From CAZPDM01 sp964585305 (GTDB lineage: Bacteria; Planctomycetota; Uabimicrobiia; Uabimicrobiales; JABWCH01), in contig CAZPDM010000057.1 in assembly GCA_964585305.1 (NCBI GenBank), positions 1-28,941 on the forward strand: a DNA stretch of 28,941 bases, read 5' to 3'. Positions 21,888-28,941 of the stretch are shown here, in pieces; within the stretch, counting starts at the first letter, position 1, and each line of letters begins with the position of its first letter. The position numbers and the translations under genes were made by a program. The notes under the pieces were generated by a model. The model was not told where the DNA came from. It searched no databases and saw only the letters and a list, made by a program, of their open reading frames with translations.

Positions 21888-24467
21888 ATGTTAATAGAAC
21901 GATTTAATCTAAAATCCCAAGATGCAATTGAAAGAGCATGTCGCTTAGCCGTAAAAAAAGGCCATGCTTTTGTTACGCCCATTCATCTTTTCTGGGGACT
22001 TTTAGACCAATCCGAAAGTCTTGCTAAAAAATATTTTTCTTTAGCAAATATTAAAATAGATACAATACAGATTCCATTAGACAAACGACTTGCTAACACA
22101 ACCAAAGCCTCTGAAGGAAAACAAGAAACACCTATCAATCGCGAATTAGAAAAAATTTTTATTGAAGCTGATACGACAGCAAATCAAGCTGGTGAAAAAT
22201 ACATAGGAATTAGCCATCTTCTTATTAGTCTTCTTGATACACCAGCAATTCTTGATATATTGAAAGATGCTGGAGTCAATGCAGAAACCATTCAAAAAAT
22301 TTTATCAAATATTCGCGCTGGTAAATTAAAAATCTCAGAAAATACTAGTGGAGAATCTGTATTAGCTAAATATACAACAGACTTAAACAAGCGAGCCCTT
22401 GATGGAAAAATTGATCCCGTAGTAGGACGTGATGCTGAAATACGACAAATTATTCAAGTGCTATCACGCCGTCTAAAGAATAATCCCATCTTAATAGGCG
22501 AACCTGGCGTAGGCAAAACTGCTGTTGTGGAAGGACTGGCCCAAAAAATAATCCGCAATGAGGTTCCAGATAATTTGCAATCGGCAGTTGTTCTTAGTCT
22601 GGATCTCGGTGCTATGGTTGCCGGAACAAAATATCGCGGAGAATTTGAAGAACGTTTTAAAGCAGTGTTAAAAGAAATTAACGAAGCTGAAAATATTATT
22701 TTGTTTATCGATGAACTTCATATAATTATTGGTGCTGGTGGAGCAGAAGGAGCAATGGATGCTTCAAATCTTCTTAAGCCAGCTTTATCTCGTGGAGAAA
22801 TTCGCTGCATTGGAGCAACAACACTAAGCGAATATCGTAAACGGATTGAAAAAGACGCCGCATTAACACGTCGCTTTCAAAAAGTTATGGTAGAAGAACC
22901 AAGTGTTGAACTTACCATTTCTATGCTTCGAGGACTCAAGGAAAAATATGAAGTACATCATGGTGTACGAATTCTTGATGAAGCAATTACCTCAGCAGTA
23001 AAATTTTCCCAACGATATATTACAGATCGCTTTTTGCCTGATAAGGCTATAGATATTTTAGACGAAACAGCCGCAAATATTCATTTGGATGTCGCTTCAA
23101 AACCAGAAGAAATTGAAAAAATAGACCGGCAAATTATCCAGATGGAAATTGAAATTAAAGCCATTGAAAAAGAAACAAAGCCCGAACTTAAAGAACGATT
23201 GGTTTTCTTAAAGCAAGAAATTGAAAACTTCAAACAAAAAAGCCGGCAACTTACAGAAGTATGGCAAAAGGAAAAAAAAGCTATCTATGGCTTACGTCAA
23301 GCAAAAGAAGAATTGGAAGCTGCTAGATTAGAAATGGAACAAAAAATACGTGAAGAAAATTTTGCTCGGGTTGCTGAATTGCAATATAAAATTATTCCTG
23401 ATCGAGAGAAATCACTTGCCCAATATCAAGAAATCAATCCTTCTGCCACACAATTTTTAAGAGAAGCCGTTGGAGAAACCGATATTGCCGCTACCATATC
23501 ACGCTGGACAGGGATCCCTGTTAGCAAAATGCTGCAATCCGAACGAACAAAACTTATGGAAATGGAAAACTGGCTACGGCAAAGAGTTGTAGGACAAGAA
23601 GAAGCTCTGACTGCAGTGTCAAAAGCTATCCGTAGATCTCGAGCAGGCTTGCAAGATCCATCACGACCTATTGCCAGCTTTCTTATGCTAGGCCCAACAG
23701 GAGTTGGCAAAACAGAATTGACTAAAGCTCTGGCAGAATTCATGTTTAACGATGAAAAAGCAATGCTTCGTATCGATATGAGCGAATATATGGAAAAGCA
23801 TACAGTAGCTAAGTTAATTGGAGCACCTCCGGGATATGTAGGATATGAAGAAGGAGGTCTTTTAACCGACTACATTCGAAGAAAACCATACACAGTAATA
23901 CTTTTTGATGAAGTCGAAAAAGCTCATCCGGATGTTTTTAATCTGCTTTTGCAGGTTCTTGATGATGGACGTTTGACGGACAGTCAAAATCGCATAACAA
24001 ATTTTTCCAACTCAATTATTATCCTTACTTCTAATCTTGGCGCAAACGCAATTATTGAAGATTTTACAACTGAACAAGAATATCAGGCAATGAAAGATAC
24101 TGTAATGCAAGCTGTACGCCAACACTTCCGGCCAGAATTTTTAAACCGTCTGGATGAAATAATCATTTTCCATCGTCTCACTTTTGAAAATATGAAACCT
24201 ATTGTTCAAATCCAGCTAAAAAGACTGCAAAAATTATTGCAGGATAAAAAAATTACTTTGGAAATGAAAGAAGAGGCTTTGGATTGGTTAGCAAAAGAAG
24301 GTTTTGAACCTGCGTATGGAGCAAGACCATTAAAACGCACTATACAAAAATATTTGAGAGATATGCTGTCAGAAGAAATTTTGCAGGAAAAGATCAAAGA
24401 TGGCGAACAAATAACAATTGGAATACACGATGGAAAAATCGCTATAGTTTCTCCATTACATTCTTAA
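21888..24467 (+). CDS. tssH: AAA+ unfoldase ClpV/ClpB type (TssH)
   Basis: This 859-aa Hsp100 protein has a repeat N-domain (1-145), a first ATPase with Walker A GEPGVGKT (204-211) and Walker B ILFIDE (271-276), a coiled middle domain (about 405-515), and a second ATPase with GPTGVGKT (602-609), VILFDEVE (670-677) and the arginine-finger region FLNRLDE (751-757). Catalytic residues are intact in both rings. Its place between tssL and tssM indicates TssH, which disassembles contracted sheaths. The sequence itself, including a full-length ClpB-style middle domain (EEIEKIDRQIIQMEIE..., LQYKIIPDREK) and near-ClpB length, leaves ClpB-type disaggregase as an alternative. The N-domain is divergent, as expected for a ClpV that must bind TssC. 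Confidence 0.88.
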   Translation: MLIERFNLKSQDAIERACRLAVKKGHAFVTPIHLFWGLLDQSESLAKKYFSLANIKIDTIQIPLDKRLANTTKASEGKQETPINRELEKIFIEADTTANQAGEKYIGISHLLISLLDTPAILDILKDAGVNAETIQKILSNIRAGKLKISENTSGESVLAKYTTDLNKRALDGKIDPVVGRDAEIRQIIQVLSRRLKNNPILIGEPGVGKTAVVEGLAQKIIRNEVPDNLQSAVVLSLDLGAMVAGTKYRGEFEERFKAVLKEINEAENIILFIDELHIIIGAGGAEGAMDASNLLKPALSRGEIRCIGATTLSEYRKRIEKDAALTRRFQKVMVEEPSVELTISMLRGLKEKYEVHHGVRILDEAITSAVKFSQRYITDRFLPDKAIDILDETAANIHLDVASKPEEIEKIDRQIIQMEIEIKAIEKETKPELKERLVFLKQEIENFKQKSRQLTEVWQKEKKAIYGLRQAKEELEAARLEMEQKIREENFARVAELQYKIIPDREKSLAQYQEINPSATQFLREAVGETDIAATISRWTGIPVSKMLQSERTKLMEMENWLRQRVVGQEEALTAVSKAIRRSRAGLQDPSRPIASFLMLGPTGVGKTELTKALAEFMFNDEKAMLRIDMSEYMEKHTVAKLIGAPPGYVGYEEGGLLTDYIRRKPYTVILFDEVEKAHPDVFNLLLQVLDDGRLTDSQNRITNFSNSIIILTSNLGANAIIEDFTTEQEYQAMKDTVMQAVRQHFRPEFLNRLDEIIIFHRLTFENMKPIVQIQLKRLQKLLQDKKITLEMKEEALDWLAKEGFEPAYGARPLKRTIQKYLRDMLSEEILQEKIKDGEQITIGIHDGKIAIVSPLHS

Positions 24468-24515
24468 AATTTAAAATGAATTCTCTTCTATAAGTTTTAT
24501 AAAAATAATCAAGAG

Positions 24516-27500
24516 ATGAACTTTTTTGAAAGAAAAACAATGCTTAATATCCTCAAAAAAATTCTTTCTTTTTCTTGGGTAAAAAAACGCCTCTCTCCTA
24601 AAAAAATACTTATTATTCTAACAGGAGTAGGTGCGATTATATTGCTAGTAAAATGGTATAAAAAACGAAAAGAAGCACAAGCTCAAGAAAAGCAAGAAGT
24701 CAAAAAAATTACCTCTTCTTCTTTAGTCAATATTTGGCGTGAATTTATCCGACGTATTCCAAGAGAATACCGTCATGCAATTCCTTTATATCAGCCATTT
24801 GTTGTTTTGGGAGAAGCTGGTAGCGGAAAAAGTCTGTTGATTGAAAAATATACTGACTGGAAAGGTCAATCTTACCAATTTTATCCAAGCTATACCGAAG
24901 ACTCTCAAATGCAAATTTATCTAGGGTCACAAGTACTAGTACAAGAAATCCCAGCAGATATTCTAAACGATACATCTCGTGAAGCTAGAGTGGCTTTAGT
25001 AAATCTCTGGAATTCAAGTTTTCATAAACGAGATCCAATAATTGTTGTAACACTTAAAGCAGATAATTTAGCAACTATGACTCCCGATGCATTGCGGAGA
25101 CAGTCTAAAATGCTTCGTGGAAAAATAAATATTATTTCTCAAATGTATAAGAACCGTATTCCCGTAAAAATTGTTCTAACTCATATTGATCGTATTGAAG
25201 GTTTCCAAGAATTTGCAAGATTTTTACAAGCAAATGATATTCCCTTGAAAATAAATCTCAATCAATTATCTTTAGAAAATGATCTCAAGAAATGCCTGGA
25301 AAATTATGAGATACATTTGCCCCTAGCTTTGACAACAATGAACTCTTTGGAATATAAATATTTGATCAAATTTTTGCAACAAATTCCAGAAACTTTTTCA
25401 GCTACTGCACTCTTTTTGCAAAGTCTTACAGAAAAAGATCCCTTAGCTCCTAGCGTATCTTTAGATGAACTATATTTAGAATCCAACACAAATAAAGAAA
25501 AACTTGCTAATCCATTTGCAACTTCATGGCCTCAAGAAATATTATCAAGTTTAGACAGCGCATCATTCCGACATCGTGTCATTCGAATTAGTCTTTTAAT
25601 TTTAGGAACAGCATTACTTATCTTTGCATATTTGTATGAACGAAATCATTGGGATAAAGCCCAAAAAAATTTGGCTGTTCTATTTCAAGCTCCTACTTAT
25701 AGCCTTTGCGAATCCTCAAATCAAGAGATTAGCAATTTATCAAACAAAGAAACCTGCAATTATTTAAGAATATTCCATAATCCTTTTGCTCAAAATTATC
25801 AACAACGTTTAGAAAAACAATATATTCTTGGTGTGAGAAATTTCTATGTTGTGGAATGGAATAAAGCCCAAGCAATTGTTGAAAAATTTTCCAAAGAACC
25901 TTCGAATGAGCTTTACAATAAAGCTCGTCCTATGATAGAAGAATTAGTCAACATAAATAAAGTTAAATTTTTAGCACCATCTTTAAAAGACTTTTCAGAA
26001 AGTTATGAAAAATCGATTAAAGAACAATTTGTTGCTGCTATTAGAAATTTTTATCTAATTCCTTTATTACAAAAATGCGCACTTTCTTCCAATGCCCATG
26101 AAAAAACACTGTATCTTTTATCTGTGATATATGCTTCAAAAGAAAACGAACTTGGAAAACAAACATTGGGAAATATTGCTCAATGGTCAAAAAATTTGGA
26201 TATCCCAGAGAAAGTTATTCAGGATTACGTTATGTACACAGAAGTTCCCTGGAATGAGCCTGTTCCTTTGATTGAACTTCCCAGTACCAAAAAAGATTTT
26301 GATGCTGCAGATAATCCTGAACCCTGGATTACTTACTTTATTGAAATCAACAATATTTTGCAACGTCCTTACATTACATCAGAATATCTGGAAAAGATTA
26401 AGCAAGAAGGAAAACCTCTAGTAGAGGTAATCTACTATGTTGGACAATATTCTTTAGCACAAACTCTTTTTGATACACTCGAACGAGAAACACGCTTAAA
26501 TGTTCGTAAAGTTTATAAACCCTTAGCTATGACCAAATGGATCAGCAAAAATAACGAAATGTTGAAAATTTTGTTTCAATTTATTAACGAAGCATCTTTA
26601 GCTATTCCTTCAGTAGAAAAATATTCAAATTTGCCACAATTTATTGTAAATTTAAAAACCTTTACAAGTTTAGAAGCTCCCCAAAAAATACTTGAATTTG
26701 ATCTAGAAGGAAAGAGATTTCAATTTTCAGCTGAAAAATGGCACAACTTAATTCAGAATAGCAAGATTATAAAATTAAGCGATATGTTCATGCAATATAA
26801 CCAGGAACGAAAAGATGTTATACTTTTTAGTGGAAGAAATATCTATGAAAGCATCTTTTTTAATCGTTATAACGATGGAATAAACTTATTCATTGGGCAA
26901 AAAGAAATTCCTGGGAAGTATACACGTGAAGCTTATGAACGAGAAGTTAAAATTGTATTGCAAGAATTTGACGAGGTGATAAAATCTTTACCTCTGCCAA
27001 GAAATAAAAAGAATGAGCTGACAAATTTTATCTTTGAAAGAGCAAAACACTATGCTTTTTCTTACTATAAAAGCTATGAAGATTATTACAATACCTTTGA
27101 TATTCAGGTAGAATCTGTTATTTCTTTAGAAATCATACTTACTCAAATGCAATTACCTTCTTCTCCATTTATGGATTTTTTACGCACGATTACAGAAAAT
27201 ACTGCACTTGAAACAGGAAACTGTCCCTATTTAATACCTTTAAAAGAGCACCTTGCTGCTTTTAAACCCATACATCAACTTATCAATAATCCTGAAAATA
27301 ATGAATTGCAAACATATAAAATTATTTTACAAGGAATTAAAGAACAATTGCATAATATTCCCAAAAACAAAAAAGATGACAAAAAAAAGAAAGATGGCAA
27401 AGACTCCGGAGAAGCAGAATTTGAGGAATTTGCCGCTGTTCTTTCTCCTGTAGGACGTTTAACACTTTTTATTCTTTTGCAGGAAAAAGATTCTTATTTA

Positions 27501-28469
27501 TCCATCACACAAGATTGGTTGAGGAATGTTAAAATTAGAGGAGAATGGCAGAAACCATTTTTAGCTCCTATTGCACAACTCTATGATTTGGGAATTTTAG
27601 ACATGGAATATGCTTTGAAAAAAAATTGGGAAACCAAGGTGTATTCTATATTAGCTCCATTAGTAAATAAGTTCCCATTTAATACAAAATCACAACGAGA
27701 TGTTTCTCCTATTGATTTTGAAACCGCTCTCCATCCTAATAGTGGAACATTTTGGAAAACATTCCAACAATTTATCGCGCCAGCTTGCATAAAACAAGAT
27801 GGTCTTTGGAAACTTCGTGAATCTCTTAGAAAGCCTATTGAAGCACCCAAAAATATGTTTGAAACAGTAAACTTTATGCAAACACTTTCACAAACATTAT
27901 GGGATGAAGATGGAAACCCAAGACCTTTAAAACTAGAAGTTCAGGCAACGCCATTGCCATTACCTTCTTATGATAAATCACGTTATGCTACTTTATCATC
28001 TCTTACAGTTGGCAAAACTGCATGTTTTAATTTTAATCAGCAACCTAGTTGGAAACAATTTCCTGTCTCATGGTGGAAACAAGAAACTTCAAAAGTTGCT
28101 TTAGAATATACTGTTCCCGCAAATGGCCAAAAATATGAATATTCTATTGTAATCAATGACTCCCTCTGGTCATTTTTTAAACTTTTGCAAAAATCTAAAA
28201 TGGTAGAGCAAGATATTTATACATGGTATTTACCAGAAAACGCTTCAGATTATACAAGCTCTAAAGTTAAATTTAGTTTTTCAGAAAATCCTTGGAGATT
28301 ATTCCAACTATCAACTGCTCTAAAAGCCATTCCAGAAGAAGATATTCCAGTAGAAAATCTCACACCAAAAGAAAATATTTCCGAAGAAGCCATTTCCGAA
28401 GAAAATTTCTCAGAAATCCCGGCTGCAAGCATACCAACTCTTCCTAATGGTTCTGTAAAAAAGGAATAA
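24516..28469 (+). CDS. tssM: Type VI secretion membrane-complex protein TssM (IcmF)
   Basis: This 1317-aa inner-membrane protein forms the core of the TssJLM complex. One hydrophobic helix is visible near the N-terminus (30-46), then a cytoplasmic nucleotide-binding domain with Walker A GEAGSGKS (99-106) and a THIDRIEGF motif (222-230) where TssM normally has T-K-x-D-x-h-x-G-F. The usual DTAGRY-type switch is not seen; the equivalent strand reads VLVQEIPADI. A second helix (355-373) leads to the long periplasmic part. This part contains a lysine-rich loop (about 948-966) and ends in an acidic tail with repeated P-E-E, S-E-E and S-E-N phrases (about 1272-1312). The start may be the ATG at 24516 or 24540; neither has a strong ribosome site. 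tssJ follows 3 bases downstream. Confidence 0.85.
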   Translation: MNFFERKTMLNILKKILSFSWVKKRLSPKKILIILTGVGAIILLVKWYKKRKEAQAQEKQEVKKITSSSLVNIWREFIRRIPREYRHAIPLYQPFVVLGEAGSGKSLLIEKYTDWKGQSYQFYPSYTEDSQMQIYLGSQVLVQEIPADILNDTSREARVALVNLWNSSFHKRDPIIVVTLKADNLATMTPDALRRQSKMLRGKINIISQMYKNRIPVKIVLTHIDRIEGFQEFARFLQANDIPLKINLNQLSLENDLKKCLENYEIHLPLALTTMNSLEYKYLIKFLQQIPETFSATALFLQSLTEKDPLAPSVSLDELYLESNTNKEKLANPFATSWPQEILSSLDSASFRHRVIRISLLILGTALLIFAYLYERNHWDKAQKNLAVLFQAPTYSLCESSNQEISNLSNKETCNYLRIFHNPFAQNYQQRLEKQYILGVRNFYVVEWNKAQAIVEKFSKEPSNELYNKARPMIEELVNINKVKFLAPSLKDFSESYEKSIKEQFVAAIRNFYLIPLLQKCALSSNAHEKTLYLLSVIYASKENELGKQTLGNIAQWSKNLDIPEKVIQDYVMYTEVPWNEPVPLIELPSTKKDFDAADNPEPWITYFIEINNILQRPYITSEYLEKIKQEGKPLVEVIYYVGQYSLAQTLFDTLERETRLNVRKVYKPLAMTKWISKNNEMLKILFQFINEASLAIPSVEKYSNLPQFIVNLKTFTSLEAPQKILEFDLEGKRFQFSAEKWHNLIQNSKIIKLSDMFMQYNQERKDVILFSGRNIYESIFFNRYNDGINLFIGQKEIPGKYTREAYEREVKIVLQEFDEVIKSLPLPRNKKNELTNFIFERAKHYAFSYYKSYEDYYNTFDIQVESVISLEIILTQMQLPSSPFMDFLRTITENTALETGNCPYLIPLKEHLAAFKPIHQLINNPENNELQTYKIILQGIKEQLHNIPKNKKDDKKKKDGKDSGEAEFEEFAAVLSPVGRLTLFILLQEKDSYLSITQDWLRNVKIRGEWQKPFLAPIAQLYDLGILDMEYALKKNWETKVYSILAPLVNKFPFNTKSQRDVSPIDFETALHPNSGTFWKTFQQFIAPACIKQDGLWKLRESLRKPIEAPKNMFETVNFMQTLSQTLWDEDGNPRPLKLEVQATPLPLPSYDKSRYATLSSLTVGKTACFNFNQQPSWKQFPVSWWKQETSKVALEYTVPANGQKYEYSIVINDSLWSFFKLLQKSKMVEQDIYTWYLPENASDYTSSKVKFSFSENPWRLFQLSTALKAIPEEDIPVENLTPKENISEEAISEENFSEIPAASIPTLPNGSVKKE

Positions 28470-28472
28470 ACA

Positions 28473-28895
28473 ATGGTCTATCAAAACAATGTTTTGCTTT
28501 CTATCACTATCTTACTTTTTCTCTCTTGCATCTTTTCAGGCTGTAGCATTTTTAAATCCGATCAGATTGATATAGTTGTTCAATCTTCAGAATATTGTAA
28601 TGGCGGACGTCCGTTTTATATGCTTGTAAGAATGATCGATCAAAAATCTTACATCACAGAAAGCTATCAAGAAGTTGCCGAAAAAGTATTCCAAGACAAT
28701 GAACAAAGTGTTATTAAAACTGAATCCATCTATCCTGGAAAAGAAAAAAAAGTCTATCTTGATATGCAAGACAAATCTCCCATGGCAATCTACTTCCTCT
28801 TTACCGAACCCACCGAACGCTGGAAAAAATTCTTTGCACTACCATTACCTAAAACAATGAAATTCGAAATCGAAGGAAACGGGATTAAAGATTAA
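28473..28895 (+). CDS. tssJ: Type VI secretion lipoprotein TssJ
   Basis: This 140-aa product has a lipoprotein signal with lipobox FSGC and acyl-accepting C24, followed by a compact beta-sandwich. The core matches TssJ: IDIVVQSSEYCNGGRPFYMLVRM with the family's G-x-P turn before a V-R-hydrophobic strand, then YPGKEKKVYLDM and a strand with AIYFLFTEPTERWKKFF, in the usual order. TssJ anchors the membrane complex to the outer membrane through the periplasmic end of TssM, which implies a two-membrane envelope. AAGGAA at the end of tssM is the ribosome site. It is the last gene before a strong terminator. Confidence 0.82.
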   Translation: MVYQNNVLLSITILLFLSCIFSGCSIFKSDQIDIVVQSSEYCNGGRPFYMLVRMIDQKSYITESYQEVAEKVFQDNEQSVIKTESIYPGKEKKVYLDMQDKSPMAIYFLFTEPTERWKKFFALPLPKTMKFEIEGNGIKD

Positions 28896-28900
28896 AAAAG

Positions 28901-28941
28901 AAAAAATCGTACTTGTCTTTGTGATAAGTACGATTTTTTTA
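28901..28941 (+). terminator. Strong intrinsic terminator of the type VI operon
   Basis: aaaaaatcgtactt (28901-28914) pairs exactly with aagtacgatttttt (28926-28939), and the loop can extend the stem by wobble pairing. A T tract follows. It starts six bases after the tssJ stop and shows that the operon ends here. Confidence 0.88.

Noticed and set aside
1..28941. CRISPR arrays, tRNA genes, rRNA genes, insertion sequences or prophage attachment sites
   Set aside because: No regular repeat-spacer pattern, tRNA-like cloverleaf, transposase or integrase was found on reading both strands.

Overview
The window is strongly AT-rich bacterial DNA that is densely coded. It contains 18 complete protein genes, one gene cut by the left edge, and no rRNA, tRNA, insertion sequence or CRISPR array that I can see. 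The gene set suggests a Planctomycetota/PVC-like, Gram-negative-type bacterium. The clues are a Hanks-type kinase with an extra N-terminal domain typical of that group, an FHA protein, an exported HEAT-repeat protein ending in a W-x-x-W-W motif, a TctA-like permease of the deeply branching kind, and a large secreted GH31 glycosidase with a C-terminal beta-sandwich. This lineage call is inference; no marker gene is present.

Layout. 1-398 (minus): 5' part of a GT39-like membrane glycosyltransferase. 527-3715 (plus): secreted GH31 glycosidase, ending at a shared terminator with a GT4 glycosyltransferase (3799-5022, minus). 5224-5760 (plus): DEDDh exonuclease, convergent with a cyclic-nucleotide-binding protein (5815-6351, minus). 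6605-7851 (plus): exported HEAT protein overlapping a lipoprotein gene. 7946-12029 (plus): hybrid histidine kinase, Pnkp-like P-loop kinase and FHA protein. 12101-13003 (minus): a pseudokinase, divergent from an active Ser/Thr kinase fused to a WrbA/flavodoxin-like domain (13313-14941, plus). 15059-16387 (plus): TctA-family permease followed by a good terminator.

16624-28895 (plus) is a type VI secretion operon: tssE, a VgrG hub (gp27 plus OB fold), a separate VgrG beta-helix needle, tssF, tssL, a 106-aa unknown, a ClpV/ClpB-type AAA+ (tssH), tssM and tssJ. It closes with a strong terminator at the right edge. Together these encode membrane-complex parts (TssJLM), baseplate parts (TssE, TssF), the spike and the sheath recycler. 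The sheath (tssBC), tube (hcp), tssA, tssG, tssK and a PAAR tip are not here and must lie elsewhere if the machine works.

The most interesting points are the VgrG encoded as two adjacent proteins, the kinase-flavodoxin fusion paired divergently with a pseudokinase that has lost all three catalytic motifs, and their position beside an FHA protein and a T6SS operon. That recalls the kinase/FHA control of T6SS known from Pseudomonas, but the functional link here is only a hypothesis. Several starts were moved to internal ATG or TTG codons because a Shine-Dalgarno sequence decides them.
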